Source: Pseudotabrizicola sp051200875
GTDB lineage: Bacteria > Pseudomonadota > Alphaproteobacteria > Rhodobacterales > Rhodobacteraceae
Length of the DNA stretch: 64,000 nt
Direction: 5' to 3'
Assembly (NCBI RefSeq): GCF_051200875.1
Contig: NZ_CP195191.1
Location: 3,596,001-3,660,000, forward strand
Each line of letters starts with the position of its first letter. The first letter of the stretch is position 1. Below the pieces are notes generated by a model that was not told the DNA's origin, ran no database searches, and worked only from the letters and a program-made list of their open reading frames with translations. Both the position numbers and the translations under genes were made by a program. Of the stretch, positions 16,333 through 24,207 are shown piece by piece.

Positions 16333-17406
16333 ATGGTAGCGCGCTCTCGTGGCACGTTTGTCATCTCATGGTCCCAAACAGAAATTGACGGCCTTGCTGC
16401 CGCTCCTTTGGATGTGCTTGCCGTTGGCGCTTCATGGCGTTGGCATGGTCAGCCCGTTCAGGTGGACAACGCAGGTGGGCCGCTCATCCTCGATGGGGCC
16501 GAGGGGGTTCAGGAAATTCGCCGTCGTGCGGCGAAAATGGTGCGGCGTCTGATCGGCGCGGCTGTCGCAGGCAGTGCTGTGCGCGAAGAGGGCACAGAGG
16601 CTGACGACAGTGAAGACATTGATCAGGGTTTCATCGTCACGGATGGGCACCAAAGTTGGTCAGTGACCATCCTTGCTGTGCCAGACACCGGCGCGCGGCT
16701 GTTGATGTTCGTGGGCGAATTGCCTCCGGCCGAGCAGGATCTTTGGGTTGTTCGCGCCGCCATCGACCGCACGGAAACCGGATCGAACACCAAAGGCGCG
16801 GGAGGCGTGATCTGCTTTACCCCCGGCACCCGAATCCTGACGCCAGATGGTTCGCGGCTGATCGAAGATCTTCGGCCCGGCGACCGCGTTCTGACAAAGG
16901 ACAATGGCATACAGGATGTCTTGTGGAACGGGATGCGTCGAATGACGGGTGCCCGTCTTTACGCCATGCCGCATCTGCGCCCCATCCGCTTCAAGTCCGG
17001 CGCACTGGGTGTCGATCGCCCCGACCAAGATCTTCTGGTCTCTCCGCAGCACCGAATGCTGCTTGCGGGACCATCGGCGCGGGCCTTGTTCAATGCGCCC
17101 GAGGTTCTGGTGAAGGCCGAGGATTTGATGAACGACGATACGATCTGCGTCGATCATACGCTGCGAGAGGTCACCTATATTCACATCCTCTTGGATCGCC
17201 ACAGCATCATCTGGGCAAACGGGCTGGAAACGGAAAGCTTCCACCCATCGAACTGCGCCTTGGAAACCATCGAAAAGGCTCAGCGGGACTCGCTCTTGTC
17301 GCTGCTGCCGGGAATCGATCTCAATCCGGCAAAGTACGGCGACTACGCCCGCAGAAACCTGTCGTCGTCCGAGGCTGCAATCCTGCGTCATGACATGGCC
17401 GCCTGA
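16333..17406 (+). CDS. Hint (Hedgehog/intein) domain protein
   Basis: This 357-residue protein has an uncharacterised N-terminal region of about 150 residues and a C-terminal Hint domain beginning at VICFTPGTRILTPDG with the candidate catalytic Cys161, continuing through LRPGDRVLTKDNG and SPQHRMLL to HSIIWANGLETESFHPS. Hint domains cut or splice their own backbone at the N-terminal cysteine. In Rhodobacterales such stand-alone Hint proteins are numerous and their role is unknown. There is no signal peptide. A region of about 75 residues follows the usual Hint end motif. A hairpin terminator follows, so it is likely monocistronic. Confidence 0.85.
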   Translation: MVARSRGTFVISWSQTEIDGLAAAPLDVLAVGASWRWHGQPVQVDNAGGPLILDGAEGVQEIRRRAAKMVRRLIGAAVAGSAVREEGTEADDSEDIDQGFIVTDGHQSWSVTILAVPDTGARLLMFVGELPPAEQDLWVVRAAIDRTETGSNTKGAGGVICFTPGTRILTPDGSRLIEDLRPGDRVLTKDNGIQDVLWNGMRRMTGARLYAMPHLRPIRFKSGALGVDRPDQDLLVSPQHRMLLAGPSARALFNAPEVLVKAEDLMNDDTICVDHTLREVTYIHILLDRHSIIWANGLETESFHPSNCALETIEKAQRDSLLSLLPGIDLNPAKYGDYARRNLSSSEAAILRHDMAA

Positions 17407-17460
17407 ATTCGGTCGGGCGCTGTTGACTCTGGCTTTTCCGGCTGTATAAGGCCGCCACGT

Positions 17461-17485
17461 CCCCGGGCATCCCCCGGGGGCTTTT
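17461..17485 (+). terminator. Terminator of the Hint gene
   Basis: CCCCGGG at 17461-17467 pairs with CCCGGGG at 17473-17479, followed by GCTTTTC. The alternative self-pairing CCCCCGGGGG at 17471-17480 overlaps it. It lies between the Hint gene and rpsD. Confidence 0.65.
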
Positions 17486-17600
17486 CATTGGTGTTGGTGG
17501 ACCGCGCAAGCGGAACCCTGTCGTCCCAACCGGGAAATAGGACAACGCCCTTCAATAGCTGCCAGCCCGCTGACAGCGCCACGACAGAAGGAGATCAGCC

Positions 17601-18221
17601 GTGACCAAACGCACAGCTGCCAAGTACAAAATCGACCGCCGCATGGGCGAGAACATCTGGGGCCGCGCCAAGTCGCCCATCAACAAGCGTGAATATGGCC
17701 CCGGCCAGCACGGTCAGCGCCGCAAGGGCAAGTTGTCGGACTTCGGTACCCAGCTCCGTGCCAAGCAGAAGCTGAAGGGTTACTATGGTGACCTGACCGA
17801 AAAGCAGTTCAAGAAAATCTACGCTGAAGCCGCCCGCGTCACCGGCGACACTGGCGAAAACCTGATCGGCCTGCTCGAGCGCCGTCTGGACGCCGTCGTC
17901 TACCGCGCCAAGCTCGTTCCGACGATCTTCGCTGCTCGCCAGTTCGTTAACCACGGCCACGTCACCGTGAACGGCAAGCGCGTGAACATCGCGTCTTACC
18001 GCGTCCGTGAAAACGACGTCGTCGAAGTCCGTCAGAAGTCGAAGCAGATGGCCCTCGTGCTGGAAGCCGTCGCCCTGACCGAGCGTGACGTTCCGGACTA
18101 CCTCGAAGTCGACCACAACAAGATGGTTGTGAAGTTCGTTCGTACCCCTGGCTTGGGCGATGTGCCCTATCCGGTTCAGATGGAACCGAACCTCGTCGTC
18201 GAATACTACGCAAAGAACTGA
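17601..18221 (+). CDS. rpsD: 30S ribosomal protein S4
   Basis: This 206-residue protein is ribosomal S4, a primary 16S rRNA binding protein that starts small-subunit assembly. The N-terminal SKR-type start TKRTAAKYKIDRRMGENIWG and the S4 RNA-binding domain (RRLDAVVYRAKLVPTIFAARQFVNHGHVTVNGKRVNIASYRV) are complete. It starts with GTG after AAGGAG. It stands alone, outside the main ribosomal operon, as is usual in this group. Its codon use is strongly biased, as expected for a highly expressed gene. Confidence 0.97.
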   Translation: MTKRTAAKYKIDRRMGENIWGRAKSPINKREYGPGQHGQRRKGKLSDFGTQLRAKQKLKGYYGDLTEKQFKKIYAEAARVTGDTGENLIGLLERRLDAVVYRAKLVPTIFAARQFVNHGHVTVNGKRVNIASYRVRENDVVEVRQKSKQMALVLEAVALTERDVPDYLEVDHNKMVVKFVRTPGLGDVPYPVQMEPNLVVEYYAKN

Positions 18222-18241
18222 TCTTTCGCGTGATGTTTTTG

Positions 18242-18269
18242 AAAGGGCCGCCTTCGGGTGGCCCTTTTT
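18242..18269 (+). terminator. Strong intrinsic terminator of rpsD
   Basis: An 11-base-pair stem, AAAGGGCCGCC (18242-18252) with GGTGGCCCTTT (18257-18267) including one G-U pair, is capped by a TTCG tetraloop and runs into five T residues. It starts 20 bases past the rpsD stop. Confidence 0.93.
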
Positions 18270-18371
18270 CATTTCTGCCATTGCCTGCGAAATAACGTCC
18301 TCCCCGCGCTAATCAGACTGGTCATGACGATGCGGCCCCGCTAGAAACCGCGGGTAAGTTGGAGCCTAGTT

Positions 18372-19457
18372 ATGAACGACACGATCCGCCCTCAGCCCGG
18401 TATTCTGGACATCGCGCTTTATGAAGGCGGAAAGGCGCATGTCGCCGGTGTTGCCAATGTGGTAAAGCTTTCGTCCAACGAGAACCCGTTTGGGGCATCG
18501 GACAAGGCCAAGGAAGCCTTCGGAAAGACCGTGCACAGCCTGCACCGCTATCCGAATACCGATCACCTTTCCCTTCGGACCGCGATTGCCGAGGCGCATG
18601 GTCTGGACGCAGACCGCATCATTTGCGGTGTCGGGTCGGATGAAATCATCACCTTCCTGTGCCAAGCCTATGCCGGGCCTCGGGACGAGGTCGTGTTCAC
18701 CGAACATGGCTTCCTGATGTACCGCATCAGTGCGCTTGCTGTCGGCGCAACGCCGGTGGAAGTGCCGGAGCGGGAGCGGATGGCGGATGTCGATACCATC
18801 CTGAAGGCCTGTAACAGCCGCACGAAACTGGTCTTCATCGCCAATCCGAACAACCCGACGGGCACCATGATCAGCCCGGCTGAAATGGAGCGTCTGGCGG
18901 CTGGTTTGCCGAAACAGGCAATTCTTGTGATTGACGGCGCCTATGCGGAATATGTCGACGGCTATGATGGTGGCGCCGGCCTTGCGACAGTGCGCGAGAA
19001 TGTCTTCATGACACGCACCTTCTCAAAGATATACGGCCTTGGGGGGCTCCGGATTGGCTGGGGCTATGGTCCGCGCCACATCATTGATGTACTGAACCGC
19101 ATCCGTGGACCGTTCAACTTGTCGACCACCCAGCTTGAGGTGGCCGAGGCGGCTGTTCGCGATCAGGACTGGGTCGTGAAATGCCGCAATGAAAACGCGC
19201 GCATGCGCCATTGGCTTGCCGAGGCACTTGCCGAAGTTGGCGTGCCCTCTGACGTCAGCATGGCGAACTTCGTGCTTGCGCGTTTTGCCAGCACCGAAGA
19301 GGCCGAGGCCTGCGATGAGTTCCTGCAAAAACAGGGTCTGATCGTGCGCCGCGTAGCGGGATACAAGCTGCCCAATTGCCTGCGGATCACCGTGGGCGAT
19401 GAAGCAAGCTGCCGCCGCGTGGCCTATGCCGTTGGTCAGTTCAAGGGGTTGAAATGA
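18372..19457 (+). CDS. hisC: Histidinol-phosphate (aromatic) aminotransferase
   Basis: This 361-residue PLP enzyme is of the HisC type, which transaminates imidazole-acetol phosphate in histidine synthesis and in many bacteria also aromatic keto acids. The PLP lysine is Lys219 in TRTFSKIYGLGGLRIGWG, and SSNENPFG, IANPNNPTGT and the Arg-containing C-terminal LPNCLRITVGD are typical. The overlap with the prephenate-dehydrogenase-like gene points to a role in tyrosine/phenylalanine synthesis as well as, or instead of, histidine; that is inference from context. Confidence 0.9.
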   Translation: MNDTIRPQPGILDIALYEGGKAHVAGVANVVKLSSNENPFGASDKAKEAFGKTVHSLHRYPNTDHLSLRTAIAEAHGLDADRIICGVGSDEIITFLCQAYAGPRDEVVFTEHGFLMYRISALAVGATPVEVPERERMADVDTILKACNSRTKLVFIANPNNPTGTMISPAEMERLAAGLPKQAILVIDGAYAEYVDGYDGGAGLATVRENVFMTRTFSKIYGLGGLRIGWGYGPRHIIDVLNRIRGPFNLSTTQLEVAEAAVRDQDWVVKCRNENARMRHWLAEALAEVGVPSDVSMANFVLARFASTEEAEACDEFLQKQGLIVRRVAGYKLPNCLRITVGDEASCRRVAYAVGQFKGLK

Positions 19458-20395
19458 CCGTGGTCTACAACCGTGTTGCCCTCATCGGCCTCGGGCTGAT
19501 AGCCAGTTCCATGGCCCATGCCATGCGGCAGGCCGGTCTGGTGGGCAGCATCGTTGGCCATGCAAAATCCGCTGAAACCCGCGCCGCCGCGCTTGAGCTT
19601 TTCTGCGATGAGGTCTTTGAAACTGCTGCCGAGGCAGTCAAGGGTGCAGACCTTGTGGTTCTTTGCGTGCCGGTTGGCGCGATGGGGACCATTGCAGCCG
19701 AAATTTCGGCTCACTTAGCCCTGGGTGCTACCGTTACCGATGTCGGTTCGGTCAAGCGTGCCGTTGTCGATGCGGTGCAGCCGTATATCCCTGAAGGCGT
19801 CCATTTCATTCCCGGTCACCCGCTTGCGGGAACCGAATATTCCGGCCCACGTTCCGGTTTTGCGACCCTGTTCAAGAACCGCTGGTGGCTACTGACCCCG
19901 CTGGAAGGGGCCGACGAGGCCGCAACCCAACGCCTGCGTGGTTTGCTGGAGGCGATCGGGGCCAATGTCGATGTGATGGACATCGAACACCATGATCTGG
20001 TTCTGGCCGTGGTCAGCCATACACCGCACCTGATTGCCTATACGATGGTCGGCGTGGCTGATCACATGCGGCGCGTGTCGGAACAGGAAGTCATCAAGTA
20101 TTCAGCCTCGGGCTTTCGTGACTTTACCCGGATCGCGGCCAGCGACCCGACGATGTGGCGCGATGTCTTTCTGACGAACAAAGACGCGGTTCTGGATATC
20201 CTTGGCCGCTTTGCCGAAGAGCTTTTTGTCCTGCAACGCGCTATCCGTATGGGCGACGGTGAGCATCTTCACGCCTACTTCACCCGCACCCGCGCGATTC
20301 GACGTGGAATCATTGAGGCAGGTCAGGATACTTCTGCGCCAGACTTCGGCCGCACTGCGCCAGCTGCCGGAGGTGGGGGAGAAGGCAAAGAGTGA
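19454..20395 (+). CDS. tyrC: Prephenate/arogenate dehydrogenase
   Basis: This 313-residue protein is a TyrA-type dehydrogenase with an N-terminal NAD(P) Rossmann motif (ALIGLGLIASSMAHAM, about 9-24) and the downstream signature HFIPGHPLAGTEYSGP and VVSHTPHLIAY. It oxidises prephenate or arogenate on the way to tyrosine. The start overlaps hisC by four bases and the stop shares a base with the next gene, so all three are translated from one message. No ACT regulatory or chorismate mutase domain is present. The arogenate/prephenate preference cannot be read from the sequence here. Confidence 0.9.
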   Translation: MTVVYNRVALIGLGLIASSMAHAMRQAGLVGSIVGHAKSAETRAAALELFCDEVFETAAEAVKGADLVVLCVPVGAMGTIAAEISAHLALGATVTDVGSVKRAVVDAVQPYIPEGVHFIPGHPLAGTEYSGPRSGFATLFKNRWWLLTPLEGADEAATQRLRGLLEAIGANVDVMDIEHHDLVLAVVSHTPHLIAYTMVGVADHMRRVSEQEVIKYSASGFRDFTRIAASDPTMWRDVFLTNKDAVLDILGRFAEELFVLQRAIRMGDGEHLHAYFTRTRAIRRGIIEAGQDTSAPDFGRTAPAAGGGGEGKE

Positions 20396-21339
20396 TGCGA
20401 CAGGTTCGTGTGTGGGTTCTGGCTGTTTCGGCCGCCATTCTGACGGCTCCGGCTTTTGCGGAGCCACCAAAGTCGTCGCCACGCCCCCTGCCGCGCCCAG
20501 CCCAATCTTCTGCCATTGCCGAGCCTCAGGTGGTTGTCGCACCTGTGCAGCCCCAAATTGCCGAAGTCACAGCCCCGCAATCGGTTGCGCCTGTCAGCTT
20601 GTTGCGCCCGCGGGCGCGCCCAGAAATCGTGCTTGCGACCGCGGCCTCGGTTATGCCCGTGGCCCCGGCTGGTGAACCCGCAGAAACGGCTTCACCAGCC
20701 GCCGCCGTGCCAGCCGAAGTCATAAAGGCCGCGGCTGTATCCTCTCCGCGACCGATGAAGCGGCCCAAAGGCTTGGTGGCCAAACAAGCGGCCGCCGTTC
20801 GCGTCCTGCCGGGAAAAGAGGTCGCGGTGTCCAAAAAGGGCTCTGTCTGCGGTATTCCTGACATAAAGGGCCAAACGCTTTCTCCGATCAGCGCCAAGAC
20901 CAAAGGCTGCGGAATCAGCTACCCCGTCAAGGTCACCAGCGTCGCCGGGGTGCGGCTGAAGAATGGCGCGACGATCAATTGCGAGACCGCAAAGGCCCTG
21001 AGGACTTGGATCACAAAGGCCGTTGAGCCAACCTACGGCAAGGGCAATGTTGTCGAACTGACCATCGCCGCAAGCTATGCCTGCCGCCCGCGTAACAACA
21101 AACGCGGCGCAAAGATCTCGGAACATGGGCGCGGTAACGCTATAGACATCAGCGCCATCACCTTCTCGAACGGCAAGTCTGCCACGGTTCTACGCAATTA
21201 TGACAAATCCATGCGAAAGGTGCACAAGGCAGCCTGCGGCACCTTTGGTACCACGCTGGGGCCGGGTTCTGATGGTTTCCACGAAGACCATCTGCACTTC
21301 GATGTCGCGCGCTATCGCAGCGGATCTTATTGCCGTTAA
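20395..21339 (+). CDS. Secreted extensin-like (M15-type) protein
   Basis: This 314-residue protein begins with a Sec signal peptide (cleavage near AFA-EPP, about residue 22), followed by a proline/alanine-rich linker with repeated RP pairs (about 25-135), and a C-terminal extensin-like domain (about 150-314). The domain shows S242-x-H244-xxGxA249-x-D251 (SEHGRGNAID) and HEDHLH at 296-301, the zinc-ligand layout of M15/VanY-type peptidoglycan carboxypeptidases. It is therefore a likely periplasmic murein peptidase. It is coupled to tyrC by TGATG. Its end overlaps the convergent DUF2125 gene by four bases. Four or more cysteines may form disulfides. Confidence 0.82.
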   Translation: MRQVRVWVLAVSAAILTAPAFAEPPKSSPRPLPRPAQSSAIAEPQVVVAPVQPQIAEVTAPQSVAPVSLLRPRARPEIVLATAASVMPVAPAGEPAETASPAAAVPAEVIKAAAVSSPRPMKRPKGLVAKQAAAVRVLPGKEVAVSKKGSVCGIPDIKGQTLSPISAKTKGCGISYPVKVTSVAGVRLKNGATINCETAKALRTWITKAVEPTYGKGNVVELTIAASYACRPRNNKRGAKISEHGRGNAIDISAITFSNGKSATVLRNYDKSMRKVHKAACGTFGTTLGPGSDGFHEDHLHFDVARYRSGSYCR

Positions 21340-22313
21340 AACCGGGGGGCCGGGCCCAAGAGCAGGGGGCCAAGACGCATCTGACCGCCCGCGAAAATCA
21401 GAGGCACTTCCAGAACCTCGGCATCTCCTGATTGCGCAGCCAACGTCTCCAACATCCGTTCCACCGTCGGCAACACCTCGGCTTTCACTGCGCCAGACTG
21501 TTCGATCAACGGCAAAAGCCTCCGCCAGCCCTCTATCCGCAGATCCACGCGGCCCTCTGGCGACCCGTCGGCAATTGGTAGATCGCCCTTTGCAAAGACT
21601 GCCAGATCGCCCCAGCCAAGGCTGGCCTCCTTGATTTCAAGCAGTTGCAGTTCTGGCCGTGACTGACCGGCCAAGCGATCAATCGGGGCCGAAAAGCCCA
21701 AGAAGGCATCAAGATGTACTTTCTCGATCAGAGCCGGCATTTCGGGCAGCAAGCGAGACAGGCTTTGGTCCGGGGTGAGCGCCAGAAGGTCTAGTCCAAT
21801 CTGGTGAACATTTTCACGCGAAGGGTCTTGGCGCGTCGCAAAGCGAAGGTTTTCCGCCTTGAAGTCCCATCCCAGCGATGAAGCAATTCCAAGACCAGCG
21901 CCGATCAACGTCGTTCGGTCCAAGGTCAAGTTGGCATTCGGCTCGACCACCACACTTGCCTGAAGCTTTTCTGATGTGATGGAAAGGTTTTCATAGGGCG
22001 TCAGCACCATCTGTTCGGACGCAAAGGCCGCGATAACGTGCCACGGCTTATAGGACAGCGAGAAGATTTGCACGAAAGGCGCCTGCCAGCCGAACCCAGT
22101 CTGGCGGTCTGCAAGCGAAGGTTCGGTTACCGTCAGATCAAACCGGTTCGGAAAGCCCGCGACGGACAGGCCCTTGTGCTCCGCCTCTAGCCCCTGCGCG
22201 GGGGCCATCGCAAAGAACCCAACGGCTGCTCGGTCGACGGCCGTCCTGCCAATAAACCAATAAACCGACCACAGGCCCATAAGCAGGACCGACACCCATA
22301 AAAGCCCGCGCAT
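21336..22313 (-). CDS. DUF2125 family membrane-anchored protein
   Basis: This 325-residue protein matches DUF2125, an alphaproteobacterial family. It has one N-terminal hydrophobic helix (GLLWVSVLLMGLWSVYWFIG), so it is probably anchored in the inner membrane with the rest in the periplasm. The long beta-rich remainder resembles lipid-transfer or AsmA-like repeat architecture in feel, but I see no defining motif. ATG at 22313 is chosen because AAAGG lies upstream; two earlier starts lack a site. It is divergent from chaC and overlaps the extensin-like gene tail to tail. Confidence 0.78.
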   Translation of the reverse strand: MRGLLWVSVLLMGLWSVYWFIGRTAVDRAAVGFFAMAPAQGLEAEHKGLSVAGFPNRFDLTVTEPSLADRQTGFGWQAPFVQIFSLSYKPWHVIAAFASEQMVLTPYENLSITSEKLQASVVVEPNANLTLDRTTLIGAGLGIASSLGWDFKAENLRFATRQDPSRENVHQIGLDLLALTPDQSLSRLLPEMPALIEKVHLDAFLGFSAPIDRLAGQSRPELQLLEIKEASLGWGDLAVFAKGDLPIADGSPEGRVDLRIEGWRRLLPLIEQSGAVKAEVLPTVERMLETLAAQSGDAEVLEVPLIFAGGQMRLGPLLLGPAPRF

Positions 22314-22376
22314 GCCACACCTTTTCATTCGTCTCGCGCTGATGTTTAGAGGGCATAGCAAAGGAGGGCCAGTCAC

Positions 22377-22913
22377 ATGACCGAGACACTATGGGTCTTT
22401 GGCTATGGATCGCTGATCTGGAACCCGGAATTTCCGGTGGCCGAGGCATGTGTCGCGCGGGTCAATGGCTGGCATCGCAGCTTTTGCATGCGCTCGATCC
22501 ATCATCGCGGCACCGTTGCAGATCCGGGGCTTGTCTTGGCGTTGGACGCTGCACCTGACGCCAGCTGCGATGGTGTCGCCTTTCGCGTCACGCCGGGGGC
22601 AGAGGCCGACACATTGGCACTTTTGCGGGAACGAGAGCTTATCTCCAGCGCCTATCTGGAAACATGGCTGACAGCCGAACTTGCCGAAGGTGGGCAAGTC
22701 ACGGCGCTTTGTTATGTGATCGACCCCGATCACGACCAGTATTGCGGCGGCCTGCATTTGGAAGAACAGGCGCAGATCATTGCCCGCTCGACAGGGGGGC
22801 GCGGTCCAAATCGCGACTACCTTTGGTCGACAGCCGATCACCTTGCCGAATTGGGGATTGCCGATCCGGACTTGGTCTGGTTGGCCGATCGGGTGCGAAA
22901 ACTGACCGCCTGA
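22377..22913 (+). CDS. chaC: ChaC-type gamma-glutamylcyclotransferase
   Basis: This 178-residue cytoplasmic enzyme belongs to the ChaC family that breaks glutathione into 5-oxoproline and cysteinyl-glycine. FGYGSLIWNPEFP (8-20) is the substrate-binding loop; ERELISSAY contains the catalytic glutamate region and GPNRDYLWSTADHLAELGI the C-terminal signature. AAGGAGG precedes the ATG. It is the second gamma-glutamylcyclotransferase-fold gene of the window and the better match to glutathione-specific enzymes. Confidence 0.88.
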   Translation: MTETLWVFGYGSLIWNPEFPVAEACVARVNGWHRSFCMRSIHHRGTVADPGLVLALDAAPDASCDGVAFRVTPGAEADTLALLRERELISSAYLETWLTAELAEGGQVTALCYVIDPDHDQYCGGLHLEEQAQIIARSTGGRGPNRDYLWSTADHLAELGIADPDLVWLADRVRKLTA

Positions 22914-23010
22914 CAGTATTTTTCACGCGTCTGACGCAGGCGGCACTTGGATTTTCGCCTGACTGTCGCTTATTCTTGGTCCGAGCAGAACAACGGGCAG
23001 GCAGCGCCTG

Positions 23011-24204
23011 ATGGAAAATTTGAAGGCCGGGGCAAAGGGGACGGCGCGCGTGCGCGCCGCGGCGATCTTTAGCCAACCCATCCAGCAAATCGTGACGATG
23101 TTGGTCGTGGCGGCCCTTGTCGCCGCTGGCGGCTGGCTGATCCATGGTCAAGTCGCAGAAGTGTTTCTGTCGAACCTCTGGCTGAACGGCTTTATTGGCG
23201 TAATCTTTGTTCTGGGTGTGCTGACCTGCTTTTGGCAGGTGCTTATCCTGATGCAATCGGTCAGTTGGATCGAAGGCTTTGCCCAGAATGTGCCGGGCCA
23301 TGAAATCACCCGCCCGCCGCGCCTCTTGGCGCCTCTTGCCTCGCTTTTGCGGTCGCGCGGGTCATCGCAAGCCCATATCTCGGCCTCGTCCTCGCGGTCG
23401 ATCCTTGAATCTGTAGCAACCCGGATCGACGAAGCCCGTGACATCACGCGCTATCTGACCAACTTGCTGATCTTTCTTGGTCTTTTGGGCACCTTTTACG
23501 GTCTGGCGACCACCGTTCCTGCCGTGGTAGAAACGATCCGCTCGCTGGCCCCTACAGAAGGCGAAAGCGGCCTTGCCGTCTTTTCGAAACTGATGGGCGG
23601 GCTGGAGGCGCAGTTGGGCGGCATGGGCACGGCGTTTTCCTCCTCGCTGCTTGGCCTCGCTGGGTCGCTTGTCGTCGGGTTGTTGGAACTTTTCGCTGGT
23701 CATGGCCAAAACCGCTTTTACCGGGAACTCGAAGAATGGCTCTCGTCGATCACCCGTCTTGGCTATGCCGGAGCCGAAGGCGAAGGCGATGGCGCAGGTG
23801 TGACGGCTGTTCTCGACCGCATGGTCGAACAAATGGAAATCATGCAGACGCTGGTCATTCAGGCCGAAACGGCCCGCGAAGCAACCGATCAAAGACTGAC
23901 CGAACTGACCAAAGCCATCACCGCCGTCGCAGGCAAGATGGAGGCAGAGGCAGGGCAGACGGCCGTTCTGTCTCGTATCGCTGACAGCCAGGAACGCCTC
24001 GTCCGTGCCATGGGAGATGCGGAGGGAGGGCTATCCTCAGATGCCGAGGCGCGGATGCGCTTGCGGTCGATCGATGTCCAACTTCTGAGGATTTTGGAAG
24101 AAATCGCGGCCGGACGGCAAGAAAGTATCGCCGATCTGCGCGCTGACCTCACGGCCTTGACTGCCGCCGTCCGCCAACTCGCCCGCACCGGCGTGGGGCG
24201 CTAA
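23011..24204 (+). CDS. MotA/TolQ/ExbB-type channel protein with cytoplasmic tail
   Basis: This 397-residue inner-membrane protein has four predicted helices (about 27-45, 57-78, 146-167 and 205-227), the last pair showing LTNLLIFLGLLGTFYGLATTVP and GMGTAFSSSLLGLAGSLVVGLLE, the core of the MotA/TolQ/ExbB proton-channel family. The final 160 residues are charged, helical and cytoplasmic, like the tail of ZorA-type proteins, unlike short ExbB. It is three bases from the OmpA-domain gene, so the two surely form one complex driven by ion flow. No tonB, tolA, flagellar or zorCDE genes are nearby. It is conserved in Rhodobacterales to my knowledge but without a known function. Confidence 0.8.
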   Translation: MENLKAGAKGTARVRAAAIFSQPIQQIVTMLVVAALVAAGGWLIHGQVAEVFLSNLWLNGFIGVIFVLGVLTCFWQVLILMQSVSWIEGFAQNVPGHEITRPPRLLAPLASLLRSRGSSQAHISASSSRSILESVATRIDEARDITRYLTNLLIFLGLLGTFYGLATTVPAVVETIRSLAPTEGESGLAVFSKLMGGLEAQLGGMGTAFSSSLLGLAGSLVVGLLELFAGHGQNRFYRELEEWLSSITRLGYAGAEGEGDGAGVTAVLDRMVEQMEIMQTLVIQAETAREATDQRLTELTKAITAVAGKMEAEAGQTAVLSRIADSQERLVRAMGDAEGGLSSDAEARMRLRSIDVQLLRILEEIAAGRQESIADLRADLTALTAAVRQLARTGVGR

Positions 24205-24207
24205 GCC

